Shown: positions 1-6,991, counted from the stretch's first letter. The stretch: 8,034 nt of DNA from an uncultured Limosilactobacillus sp. (GCF_934202235.1 NZ_CAKPXS010000060.1:1-8034); one strand, 5' to 3'. Numbers and translations: made by a program. The notes: generated by a model not told the origin, from the sequence alone.

Positions 1-655
1 CAACGAAGTAAGCATTGTCCGTTTGACTGACGGTTTGCTCCGTGATCTTGTTCCACTGTGCCACTGACCGACTAATCACGGTAAAATTAGCAAAGTAAGC
101 ATAAGCGGGATTATAAATACTGACAACAAAAATCGGGGCCTGACGATTTTGTTGCCTAATCACCGTCAGTAACCGCACCAGTTTTTGCTGGTAAGTTTGA
201 CCAGCTTTATTGACGGCAGAAGTAATCTGATCTTGTTGATTATCCGCGATTTCCTTTTGCAGAGTCTGCATTAAATCATTGCCGCCGACGGTCATCGTGA
301 TTACGTCGGCATGCTTAATATCATTACGGATCTTCTTTTGTTTATTAAACCGTTCTAAGATTTGATCTGAGCGGTCCCCACTAACCCCGTAATTAACGAT
401 GTTGACTTTATTGTGATAGCGGTGTTCGATCTTTTGTTTGATAATCCCAACATAGCCGCCGTTATTGTTTTCATCACCCTGGCCATACGTCAGCGAGTCA
501 CCAATAGCCACCAAATTAACTTGCTTCTTCATTACTCTTTCATGACGGACCGGTGCTGGTGGGTTGGACCGCTGGTTTAAGTGATACCAGTAGCCTCCAG
601 AAATGACGAGCAAAACTAAGACAATCAGAAAAGCCCAGTTACGTAATTTTTTCAA
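1..655 (-). CDS. SGNH/GDSL-family hydrolase, membrane-anchored, C-terminus cut by window edge
   Basis: Partial gene: 218 codons are visible and the 3' end lies left of base 1. Residues 1-22 form a lysine-headed hydrophobic segment (KKLRNWAFLIVLVLLVI), a signal anchor or uncleaved signal peptide, so the enzyme should face the cell exterior. The SGNH blocks follow in order: GDSLT at residues 52-56 with nucleophile Ser54, the block II glycine in NYGVSGDRS near residue 90, and GGND at 124-127 supplying oxyanion-hole Asn. The block V Asp-His pair is not yet reached. I chose the TTG start because it follows GGGGTG and directly precedes the anchor; an internal ATG at residue 42 would give a soluble form and seems less likely. 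The family (YpmR-like in Bacillus) contains esterases and lipases; the substrate cannot be inferred. It lies 62 bp downstream of degV on the same strand. Confidence 0.85.
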   Translation of the reverse strand, partial: MKKLRNWAFLIVLVLLVISGGYWYHLNQRSNPPAPVRHERVMKKQVNLVAIGDSLTYGQGDENNNGGYVGIIKQKIEHRYHNKVNIVNYGVSGDRSDQILERFNKQKKIRNDIKHADVITMTVGGNDLMQTLQKEIADNQQDQITSAVNKAGQTYQQKLVRLLTVIRQQNRQAPIFVVSIYNPAYAYFANFTVISRSVAQWNKITEQTVSQTDNAYFV

Positions 656-670
656 ATTTTCACCCCAGAT

Positions 671-708
671 AAACAAAACTGCGCCATCTCAGGATGAGTT
701 GAACGCAG
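671..708 (-). terminator. Possible weak terminator or attenuator between degV and the GDSL gene
   Basis: Read leftward, outer arms CTGCG/CGCAG (704-708 and 679-683) enclose an inner CATC/GATG stem (693-696 and 685-688) with a 4-base loop. A T-rich run, TTTTGTTT (671-678), follows. The large asymmetric internal loop (7 against 1 base) makes the stem modest. No clear promoter fits between it and the downstream TTG start, so it may attenuate rather than fully stop transcription. Confidence 0.4.
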
Positions 709-717
709 CCTTATTAT

Positions 718-1560
718 TTATTCAGTGTAGTATAAGAGACAGCAGGCACCTAATCCCGTATGGGTAGCAATGATCGGCACGGTTTCGCGAACGACAATTG
801 GAATGTCCGGAAACAAAGCCGACACCTTTCCTTTCAGTCGTTCAACTTCTTTTGGCGCATCAACATGAGAAATACCAATGGCCTTAACCTTTGGGCCAGC
901 GGACATCTCATCAACTAACTTGTCCCATTCACGGTGGATAGCTTTCTTTCCCCGCCCCTTCATCTTAACGTGAAGGTCGCGGTCGCTAACCTCTAACATG
1001 ATCTTAATATTTAAGAAGTTCGAGAGTGCACCAGCAAACTTGCTAATTCGTCCACCCTTAACCAGATTATCTAATTTGTCAATGGCTAAGTATAGTTTGG
1101 ACTTAGCGAGGACGTCCTTCATCTTTGCTACCGCATCGTCAACACTACCACCCTTTTCGAGGACTTTAGCCGCTTCAATTACCTGAAAGGCCATCCCGCG
1201 GTCGGTAGTGCCGGAATCGTAAACGGTGACCTTTGTTTTACTCATAGTGGCAGCCTGCTCAGCAGCATGAACGGTTCCACTAATGGCAGCCATCATGGTA
1301 ATGCACAGGACTTCACTACCATCTTCACCCAGACGGTCGAAAGCATCAACAAACTTGCCAATTGGCGGTTGCGATGTCTGCGGCAAAGATTTGGCGTTAG
1401 CCATCATTTCTGGGAATTGGTCGTTAGTGATTGTTTCACCTTCAACGTAAATAGTACCGTCAATCATGACTGAGAGTGGAACAATCGTAATATCGTACTT
1501 CTTAACTTCCTCAGCAGTTAAACCGGCGGAAGAATCGACAACAATTTTGGTTTTTGCCAT
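718..1560 (-). CDS. DegV family (FakB-like) fatty-acid-binding protein
   Basis: A 280-residue protein of full DegV length. DegV/FakB proteins bind a single fatty acid; FakB types present it to the kinase FakA for phosphorylation, feeding exogenous fatty acids into phospholipids. Visible motifs are VVDSSAGL at residues 7-14, the TSQPP loop at 62-66, ISGT at 93-96, LVKGGRIS at 166-173, and THTGLGA near the C-terminus. The Thr, Ser and His in these loops correspond to those that hold the ligand carboxylate in the family. The tail ACCLLYYTE has a Cys pair where aliphatic residues are usual. The ATG at 1560 is preferred over an in-frame TTG at 1566 because GGAAGTG lies 8 bases upstream of the ATG and only 2 from the TTG. 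Transcription probably starts near 1676. It is cytoplasmic; the bound lipid is unknown and no fakA is in the window. Confidence 0.92.
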   Translation of the reverse strand: MAKTKIVVDSSAGLTAEEVKKYDITIVPLSVMIDGTIYVEGETITNDQFPEMMANAKSLPQTSQPPIGKFVDAFDRLGEDGSEVLCITMMAAISGTVHAAEQAATMSKTKVTVYDSGTTDRGMAFQVIEAAKVLEKGGSVDDAVAKMKDVLAKSKLYLAIDKLDNLVKGGRISKFAGALSNFLNIKIMLEVSDRDLHVKMKGRGKKAIHREWDKLVDEMSAGPKVKAIGISHVDAPKEVERLKGKVSALFPDIPIVVRETVPIIATHTGLGACCLLYYTE

Positions 1561-1571
1561 GAACAATACAC

Positions 1572-1600
1572 TTCCGATGTAATTAATTTGATGCTATACT
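1572..1600 (+). promoter_or_regulatory. Candidate promoter for the hemolysin III gene
   Basis: An extended -10, TGCTATACT, lies at 1592-1600, with a weak -35, TTCCGA, at 1572-1577 and a 17-bp spacer. The predicted transcript begins near 1607 and has a leader of about 130 bases. It would run head-on against the predicted degV leader. Assigned by eye. Confidence 0.42.
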
Positions 1601-1622
1601 TACTAAAAATGGCAACTAGTTT

Positions 1623-1653
1623 TTAAGACCAGCACACTACATGTTAAGACTAG
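1623..1653. repeat. Paired direct repeats TTAAGACYAG, 21-bp period
   Basis: TTAAGACCAG at 1623-1632 and TTAAGACTAG at 1644-1653 differ at one position and repeat at 21 bp, two turns of the helix. A looser third copy, TTATGACTTAG, follows at 1654-1664. They lie between the two candidate promoters of degV and the hemolysin III gene, so a tandem protein-binding site is plausible. No regulator is recognised. Confidence 0.5.
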
Positions 1654-1674
1654 TTATGACTTAGGTCAACAACT

Positions 1675-1704
1675 CTTTGCTTAGTATAACAGAACTAAGC
1701 AAAG
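1675..1704. promoter_or_regulatory. 30-bp perfect dyad (11-bp arms), likely operator
   Basis: CTTTGCTTAGT at 1675-1685 is the exact inverse of ACTAAGCAAAG at 1694-1704, with ATAACAGA between. Neither side carries a T-tract, which argues against a terminator. The dyad covers the candidate leftward extended -10 of degV (1683-1691), the placement expected for a repressor operator. It also lies in the predicted hemolysin III leader, ending about 20 bases before its ribosome binding site, so an RNA hairpin role is possible. Confidence 0.6.
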
Positions 1705-1711
1705 ATTTCAT
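1683..1711 (-). promoter_or_regulatory. Candidate extended -10 promoter for degV
   Basis: On the minus strand TGTTATACT (1683-1691) is an extended -10 with 5 of 6 consensus bases. ATGAAA (1706-1711) is a 4-of-6 match to the -35 at 17-bp spacing. The predicted start is near 1676, giving a leader of about 115 bases before the degV ATG. It sits inside the 30-bp dyad. Confidence 0.5.
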
Positions 1712-1737
1712 AGCGACTTTGAGAGGAGAAATTGGTG

Positions 1738-2400
1738 ATGACAAGGACAGAGGTTGATGTTGAGCAGAAGAATATTGATAGGACAACCATCTGGATTGAA
1801 ATTGGTAACGCCATTAGTCACGGCGTTGGGATTGGCTTGTCCATCGCTGGCTTAGTCCTGCTAATAGTGAGAACAGTTAAAAACGGGGGCGGACCAATGA
1901 GGGTGACCACCTTTGCCCTCTATGGTGCGATTATGGTGCTGTTTTACTTATCTTCCACCCTTTTTCATTCATTAGTCTTTACCAGAGCTGCCCACGTTTT
2001 TCAAATTTTTGATCATGATATGATTTATCTCTTGATTGCCGGTTCCTATACCCCATTTTGCCTGGTCGCGATTGGCGGCTGGCGTGGTTGGACACTATTT
2101 GGCATCATTTGGGCACTGGCAATCATTGGGGTCATTTACAAGAGCATCTGGCTACGGAAAAAGAGTAAGTGGTCAACAGTCCTCTATGTCTTAATGGGCT
2201 GGCTTTGCATGCTATGTGCACCCCAACTATGGCGCGCACTCGGGGCAACTGGTTTTACACTCTTGCTCGCTGGCGGAATTACTTACTCCGTTGGTGCCGT
2301 CCTCTACAGTTTTCCCACTCGCTATACGCACCTTATCTGGCACTTCTTTGTCCTTGGCGGGACAGCACTGATTTACTTCTCAGTGCTGTTCTTTGTTTGA
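1738..2400 (+). CDS. trhA: Hemolysin III / TrhA (PAQR-type) integral membrane protein
   Basis: A 220-residue multi-pass protein, normal for bacterial hemolysin III, with about seven hydrophobic segments between residue 20 and the C-terminus. The conserved PAQR metal-site pattern is present: NAISHGVG with His28, SxxxH (Ser73, His77), FDHD around residues 91-94, and HLIWH (His198, His202) in the last segment. PAQR proteins have hydrolase-like zinc sites. The haemolysin name comes from one early Bacillus cereus report and does not imply toxicity here; links of TrhA to membrane homeostasis are known only in outline. TTG (1732), GTG (1735) and ATG (1738) are tandem in-frame starts; the strong AGGAG at 1724-1728 stands 9 bases from the ATG and 6 from the GTG, so GTG remains possible. 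Its last 21 bases overlap the folA end and hold a terminator. It is flanked by leftward genes on both sides, suggesting its own transcript. Confidence 0.9.
   Translation: MTRTEVDVEQKNIDRTTIWIEIGNAISHGVGIGLSIAGLVLLIVRTVKNGGGPMRVTTFALYGAIMVLFYLSSTLFHSLVFTRAAHVFQIFDHDMIYLLIAGSYTPFCLVAIGGWRGWTLFGIIWALAIIGVIYKSIWLRKKSKWSTVLYVLMGWLCMLCAPQLWRALGATGFTLLLAGGITYSVGAVLYSFPTRYTHLIWHFFVLGGTALIYFSVLFFV
2362..2398 (+). terminator. Intrinsic terminator embedded in the 3' end of the hemolysin III gene
   Basis: A perfect 9-bp stem, ACAGCACTG (2362-2370) with CAGTGCTGT (2381-2389), has a 10-base loop and is followed by TTCTTTGTTT. The whole structure lies within the last codons, before the TGA at 2398-2400. 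No T-tract follows on the minus strand, so it should act mainly rightward. Confidence 0.7.
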
Positions 2401-2877
2401 GCGCTGCCAAAGCTGGAACGTACAATTTGGTTCGTCACTGCTTCGCGCAACTTCGGTTTTGCTATCAACTAATCGCCACTGGTCATAATTGATCGGTGGC
2501 ATTTTTGTTTCTCCGGGATAGGTTCCTTCGATGACAGTCCGAAAAAGAGACGTAGCAAACGGCAATAACTGCCGATAAACACTGGCACCACCAATCACAA
2601 ACAAGTCTTTCCCCAACTGCGTTGTCAGCCGTTGGACATCTTCTAAGGAGACTGGTGTCACCCCTGCTGGTAACGAGGTCCGGTGAGTTAAAACGAGGTT
2701 GTCCCGTTTAGGTAGTGGTTTACTGCCAAGAGACTTAAAAGTCTTCCACCCCATCAGGACAGGGTGCCCCGTCGTTAGCTGGCGAAAATGGACCATATCT
2801 TCGTGCGAGTGCCAAGGCATCCTCCCGTTTTGACCAATCACCCCGTTCGCTGCTTCAGCCCAAATTAGGTTAATCAT
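2380..2877 (-). CDS. folA: Dihydrofolate reductase
   Basis: A 165-residue enzyme of normal size that reduces dihydrofolate to tetrahydrofolate with NADPH, regenerating the cofactor oxidised by ThyA encoded just upstream. Visible family features are IWAEAANGVIG at the N-terminus, MPWH at 20-23, the catalytic acid Asp27, LTTGHPVLMG, PLPKRDNLVLT with the folate-binding Arg near 58, and the NADPH motif GGASVY at 96-101. Oddity: residues 42-46 read MGWKT where the family normally has MGRxT, so the arginine contacting the NADPH phosphate (Arg44 in E. coli) is Trp44; neighbouring Lys45 may compensate. The ATG at 2877 is chosen over GTG at 2883: AGGGGG at 2885-2890 is 7 bases from the ATG but 1 from the GTG, and the protein then aligns with the L. 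casei enzyme. It is last in the cca operon, 14 bp after thyA, and overlaps the hemolysin III end. Confidence 0.95.
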   Translation of the reverse strand: MINLIWAEAANGVIGQNGRMPWHSHEDMVHFRQLTTGHPVLMGWKTFKSLGSKPLPKRDNLVLTHRTSLPAGVTPVSLEDVQRLTTQLGKDLFVIGGASVYRQLLPFATSLFRTVIEGTYPGETKMPPINYDQWRLVDSKTEVARSSDEPNCTFQLWQRSNKEQH

Positions 2878-2891
2878 TAACACACCCCCTG

Positions 2892-3854
2892 TTAGACAGC
2901 AACCGGTGCTTTGATCGCTGGCTCATGTGTATAGCCAGTCAGCTGAATATCAGACATTTCATATTGGTCAATGGCCTTGGGCTGGTCAGGCAAAACCAGT
3001 TGTGGAGCGCGGTGTGGTGTCCGTGATAACTGGGTACGAACCTGCTCAAAGTGATTATTGTAGATGTGTGCGTCTCCTAACGTGTGAATGAAATCCCCCA
3101 CCTGCAAACCACACTGGTGGGCGATGAGGTGGGTTAGCAAAGCGTAACTGGCAATGTTAAATGGAACTCCCAGGAAAATATCTGCACTACGTTGATATAA
3201 TTGGCAGCTTAGGCGACCATCATTGACGTAAAACTGAAACATGGTATGACATGGCGGCAGCGCCATCGTTGGCACATCTTCCGGATTCCAAGCCGAAACG
3301 ATGAGCCGCCGGGAAAACGGGTTAGTTTTAATTTGTTCGATAACGTTCCCCAACTGGTCAATAAAGTGCCCGTTACTGGTTTTCCAGTGTCGCCATTGTT
3401 TGCCATAAATATTGCCAAGTTCACCATAATTCTTAGCAAATTGTTCATCATCGAGAATTCGTTGGCAAAATTCTTTTTTTTGCTGATGATAAAGCTGGTT
3501 AAACTCTGGATCCGTGAGTGAGCGATGCCCAAAGTCTGTCATGTCAGGACCAGTATATTCGTCACTTTCTACCCACCGTTGGAAAGCCCATTCGTCCCAA
3601 ATATGGTTATGGTGCTGAAGAAGAAAACGAATATTGCTATCCCCTTTGAGAAACCACAGGAGTTCGCTTTTAATTAGTCCGAAGGGAACCTTCTTAGTCG
3701 TTAGTAGTGGAAATCCTTGTTGAAGGTGGAAGCGCATTTGATAGCCAAAAATCGACTTCGTCCCGGTGCCAGTCCGGTCGGCCTTTTGGTGGCCATGTTC
3801 TAACACTTCACGTGCCAAGTTGAGGTACTGCTGTTCATTATCATTGATTGTCAC
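2892..3854 (-). CDS. thyA: Thymidylate synthase
   Basis: A 320-residue cytosolic enzyme that methylates dUMP to dTMP using methylenetetrahydrofolate, releasing dihydrofolate for FolA. It is the long lactobacillus form, with an insert after WDEWAFQRW (about residues 87-140), and closely resembles the 316-residue L. casei enzyme as I recall it. Key positions are DRTGTGT at 26-32 with the phosphate-binding Arg27, the LPPCHT active site with nucleophile Cys202, the SRR arginines at 182-183, QRSADIFLGVPFN at 221-233 with Asp225 and Asn233, and the C-terminal APVAV that closes on substrate. All catalytic residues are present. It starts with GTG at 3854, supported by GGGAGG 7 bases upstream, which overlaps the stop codon of the preceding ABC-F gene (12-bp gap). 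This suggests translational coupling in the operon. Confidence 0.97.
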   Translation of the reverse strand: MTINDNEQQYLNLAREVLEHGHQKADRTGTGTKSIFGYQMRFHLQQGFPLLTTKKVPFGLIKSELLWFLKGDSNIRFLLQHHNHIWDEWAFQRWVESDEYTGPDMTDFGHRSLTDPEFNQLYHQQKKEFCQRILDDEQFAKNYGELGNIYGKQWRHWKTSNGHFIDQLGNVIEQIKTNPFSRRLIVSAWNPEDVPTMALPPCHTMFQFYVNDGRLSCQLYQRSADIFLGVPFNIASYALLTHLIAHQCGLQVGDFIHTLGDAHIYNNHFEQVRTQLSRTPHRAPQLVLPDQPKAIDQYEMSDIQLTGYTHEPAIKAPVAV

Positions 3855-3866
3855 GGTATTTCCTCC

Positions 3867-5768
3867 CTAGATTTGGTCGTCGTCGACGAATTGACTCAAA
3901 TATTCCCAACGGGCCATTTTTTCGTCGTTTTCAGCCTTGACCTGGTCAAGTTCCTTTTGCAACTCAGCCAGTTTCTCGTAGTTGTCGCCGTTGGCCGCCA
4001 TCTCATCCTTCAGCTTACTGCTCCGTTGATCAAGCTTTTCAATAGCAGGCTCTAGGCCGCGCCATTCCACCTGCTCCTTGTAGGTCAGCTTATGTTTTGC
4101 CGCTTTAGTTGGCTGCGTTTTGGTTTTGGCTTGCTTCTGTTTTGTCTTCTGCTTTGACTTCTGTTGGTGATTTGGCTGGTCCGCTGACTTTTTCAAGTAA
4201 TCAGTAAATAATCCAGTTGCTGGTTGGATTCGGCCATTCCCCTTGAAAATCAGGAGCTGGTCCGCCACTTTATCCAAAAAGTAGCGGTCATGTGAAACCG
4301 TAATGACAGTTCCAGCAAAGTGATCAAGGTAGTCTTCCAGGACGGTTAACGTACTGATATCAAGGTCATTCGTGGGTTCATCTAGTAGTAATACATTGGG
4401 CTGTTGCATCAGTATTTTGAGCAAATAAAGCCGTCGTTTCTCACCACCAGATAACTTGCGAATGAGTGTGCCATGCATAAAGCGGGGGAATAAGAACCGT
4501 TCCAGTAACTGGGTAACGCTAATTTTTTGGCCCTGGTCGTCATAAATCGTTTCGGCAACTTCACTTAAATAGTTAATCACCCGTTTATCTTCGTCAATTG
4601 GTTCAGTCTGCTGTGTGTAATAACCAATCTTAACAGTTTCACCAACCTTCAGGGTGCCACCGTTTAATGGCAGCCGCCCTGCTAAGACATTCAACAGGCT
4701 ACTTTTACCGGCCCCATTATTACCGCTGATCCCCAAACGTTCGCCGGCTTCAATTAGCAAGTTGAAGTGTTGGAAAATATTATGCGTACCGACTTTCAGG
4801 CTAGCATCCTTTAATTCCAAGACGTCGTGCCCCAAGCGGGTCGACCCCAGACCAATGTCCAGATTATCTTCCGTTTGTAACTTACCCACGGTTTGGGAAA
4901 GCTCATGAAAGCGGTTGATCCGTCCTTTCTGCTTAGTAGAACGAGCCTTTGCTCCTTTTTTCATCCAGGCCAGTTCATGCTTGTACAGTTGTTGACGCTT
5001 ATGTTCCGCGGACGTTTCTCGTTCCTCACGAGCCGCTTTTTCCGCAACGTATGCCCGGTAATTACCATCGTAGTGGTAGAGCTTGCCAAAGGACAGTTCC
5101 CAAATCTGGTTAGCAACCTGGTCCAAGAAGTAACGATCGTGGGTGACGATCATGACGGCTCCCCGGTACTTGGCAAGGTAATCTTGCAGCCAAACGATGG
5201 AATCGATATCCAACTGGTTGGTCGGTTCGTCAAGCAATAACAGGTCCGGTTGTTGAATGAGGACCTGGGCGAGCCCGACCCGTTTTTGCTGACCACCAGA
5301 CATCTCACCAATTTTAGCCCCCATGTCCTTGATCTTTAATTGCGTCAGAACAGTTTCCACCCGGCTCTGTACTTCCCAGGCATTTTGCTGGTCCATCTGC
5401 CGTTGCAGGGCTGCTAGGCGGTCATTTTCTTCTGCCGTCCCGCTAAAGTCGCTGACCAGGTTCTCGTATTGACGAATTAAACGAAAGAGCGGTTGGTCGC
5501 CTGCTAAAACCGCGTCAATGATTTTTTTCTCAGGATCCAATGGTGGTTGCTGTTCAAGGTAGCCAATCGTGTAATCATGTGGGTGGTCAATGCTCCCATC
5601 CTCTGCACTGGTGTGGCCACTAATAACGTTGAGTAGCGACGTCTTGCCACTACCATTCACCCCAATGAGACCAATACGGTCGTGTTCCTTGATCAGAAAA
5701 GAGATGTGGTCAAAGAGCGTTTTTTCTCCATAAGTACTCGTCAGGTTATCAGCACGAAGCATCTGCAT
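3867..5768 (-). CDS. yfmR: ABC-F family ATPase, YfmR/Uup type (ribosome-associated)
   Basis: A 633-residue soluble protein with two ABC domains and no membrane segment, so not a transporter. Domain 1 has Walker A GVNGSGKT at 36-43, signature MSGGQQKR at 156-163, Walker B LLLLDEPT at 176-183 and the switch histidine His210. The ABC-F linker (about 235-305) contains ELAWMKKGAKARSTKQK, typical of the tRNA-contacting arm. Domain 2 has GNNGAGKS at 349-356, LSGGEKRR at 439-446, LLLDEPT at 460-466 and His493. A Lys/Gln-rich tether (530-560) leads to a helical Uup-type C-terminal coiled coil (560-630). YfmR/Uup proteins act on the ribosome to relieve stalled or misassembled states; no resistance phenotype should be assumed. 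The first ATG gives MQMLRADNLTSTYGEKTLF, matching homologues; GAGGAA lies 5 bases upstream. It overlaps the cca stop by one base in TAATG. Confidence 0.93.
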   Translation of the reverse strand: MQMLRADNLTSTYGEKTLFDHISFLIKEHDRIGLIGVNGSGKTSLLNVISGHTSAEDGSIDHPHDYTIGYLEQQPPLDPEKKIIDAVLAGDQPLFRLIRQYENLVSDFSGTAEENDRLAALQRQMDQQNAWEVQSRVETVLTQLKIKDMGAKIGEMSGGQQKRVGLAQVLIQQPDLLLLDEPTNQLDIDSIVWLQDYLAKYRGAVMIVTHDRYFLDQVANQIWELSFGKLYHYDGNYRAYVAEKAAREERETSAEHKRQQLYKHELAWMKKGAKARSTKQKGRINRFHELSQTVGKLQTEDNLDIGLGSTRLGHDVLELKDASLKVGTHNIFQHFNLLIEAGERLGISGNNGAGKSSLLNVLAGRLPLNGGTLKVGETVKIGYYTQQTEPIDEDKRVINYLSEVAETIYDDQGQKISVTQLLERFLFPRFMHGTLIRKLSGGEKRRLYLLKILMQQPNVLLLDEPTNDLDISTLTVLEDYLDHFAGTVITVSHDRYFLDKVADQLLIFKGNGRIQPATGLFTDYLKKSADQPNHQQKSKQKTKQKQAKTKTQPTKAAKHKLTYKEQVEWRGLEPAIEKLDQRSSKLKDEMAANGDNYEKLAELQKELDQVKAENDEKMARWEYLSQFVDDDQI

Positions 5769-6991
5769 TATAATTCCTCTTTCCGCTGGCGAATTGCCAT
5801 GATGATTTCTTCTGGACGGTTGTCGACTTCTTGATTGACTACCGCTTTTTCAACCCATTTCAACATTTTGCCGAGTTCTGGACCGGGAGTCATCAGCCCC
5901 TTTCTAATCAGGCCGCCACCAGTAATTGCCAGTTCTTTAATATTTTTGATCGGTAACTGCTGGTAGCGAGCCAGGAGGTCTGTCATTGGGAGGGCCCAGC
6001 CAAAGACAGCCGCAATTTGGTTTGCGTTGACTAATCCCTCACGACCACAATGATAGAGAATATCTGCGGAAACTGACCGTGCTTTAATTGCGAAGACGGC
6101 TGGTAAACTGGTTTGGACGTTCTCAATCAATTGGTTGGAAAGTTTCCATTTTTTGAGAAAAGCCCGGCTCGAATGACTATCAAGCCCCAGTGCCACTGCT
6201 AACGTCCCCCACGCCTGGGTAGCATTACTTAACTGCCAATTGTTCATCAGTGCTAATTGAGTCAGTGCTGCCTTGGCAGAAGATAAGCTGGGACAGTAAC
6301 GGTAAAGTCCCGTCTGCACCATTGCCGCGAGACCCACAGGCGGATTTTGACCCAGTAATAATTTCTCCATTTCCACCTGGATCCGTTCAACCGCAATCTT
6401 GCTTAACAGCTGTGCATTATCAGCTATTCCATGTAAAGTCGCCGCTTCAATCTCGAAATTAAGCTTGCTGGCGAAGCGCACCGCGCGCATCATTCGCAAG
6501 GCGTCCTCATGAAATCGTTGGTCCGCTTTTCCAACAGCCCGGATCAGGTGTTTTTTCAAGTCAGTTAGGCCATTGAACAAGTCAATAACCTCACCATTTT
6601 CCCGCAATGCTAACGCGTTGATTGTAAAGTCACGACGTTTTAAATCATCGGCAAGGGACCGGACAAAAGTAACATTGTCTGGTCGGCGGAAGTCCTGGTA
6701 ACCGCTCTCCGTTCGAAAAGTCGTAATTTCGTAGCCAGTGTCGTGATCCAAGACCATCACGGTTCCGTGCTGAATACCAGTATCAACGGTCTTTTTAAAA
6801 AGCGATTTAATCTCACTTGGGTAGGCGCTCGTTGCAATATCGATGTCGTGAATGTGGTCACCGAGAATCGTGTCACGTACACAACCACCGACGAAGTATG
6901 CTTGGTATCCAGCATCTTCAATTCGCTGCAATACCGGCCGGGCGGGTTCGAAAATCGCCGGCAATTGTTTGATTACCATTGTCGATTTCAT
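5768..6991 (-). CDS. cca: CCA tRNA nucleotidyltransferase
   Basis: A 407-residue class II nucleotidyltransferase that adds or repairs the 3'-CCA of tRNA without a template. The polymerase head has YFVGGCVRD (residues 32-40), the metal-binding pair HDIDIAT with Asp49 and Asp51, the RRDFTINALAL motif at 119-129 and DLFNGLTDL. It continues with EDALRMMRAVRFASKL and the nucleotide-selecting ERIQVEMEKLL region, then the alpha-helical body and tail typical of Gram-positive CCA enzymes. The chosen ATG at 6991 has GAGGGG 7 bases upstream. An in-frame ATG at 7024 would add 11 residues but has no ribosome binding site and overlaps the candidate -10; ATG at 6979 is too far from the site. First gene of the leftward operon, its stop codon shares a base with the next start. 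The link to yfmR joins two translation functions. Confidence 0.96.
   Translation of the reverse strand: MKSTMVIKQLPAIFEPARPVLQRIEDAGYQAYFVGGCVRDTILGDHIHDIDIATSAYPSEIKSLFKKTVDTGIQHGTVMVLDHDTGYEITTFRTESGYQDFRRPDNVTFVRSLADDLKRRDFTINALALRENGEVIDLFNGLTDLKKHLIRAVGKADQRFHEDALRMMRAVRFASKLNFEIEAATLHGIADNAQLLSKIAVERIQVEMEKLLLGQNPPVGLAAMVQTGLYRYCPSLSSAKAALTQLALMNNWQLSNATQAWGTLAVALGLDSHSSRAFLKKWKLSNQLIENVQTSLPAVFAIKARSVSADILYHCGREGLVNANQIAAVFGWALPMTDLLARYQQLPIKNIKELAITGGGLIRKGLMTPGPELGKMLKWVEKAVVNQEVDNRPEEIIMAIRQRKEEL

Noticed and set aside
998..1473. Plus-strand open frames opposite degV
   Set aside because: They lie within a well-supported DegV gene, lack ribosome binding sites and recognisable domains, and are antisense shadows.
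1675..1704. Reading the dyad as an intrinsic terminator
   Set aside because: Neither strand has a T-tract after the stem, and it lies upstream of both flanking genes.
1738..2400. Hemolysin III as a virulence toxin
   Set aside because: The name is historical. The sequence is a PAQR-type membrane protein found widely in harmless bacteria.
2401..2492. Extension of an alternative rightward frame (2169-2492) past the hemolysin III stop
   Set aside because: It is out of frame with both hemolysin III and folA, and its composition does not look protein-like.
3209..3532. 107-residue minus-strand frame inside thyA, and an opposing plus-strand frame
   Set aside because: Both are out of frame within a complete, highly conserved ThyA and encode nothing recognisable.
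3867..5768. Antibiotic-resistance ABC-F (Vga/Lsa type) or a drug exporter
   Set aside because: There are no membrane segments, and the RSTKQK linker plus C-terminal coiled coil fit the housekeeping YfmR/Uup group.
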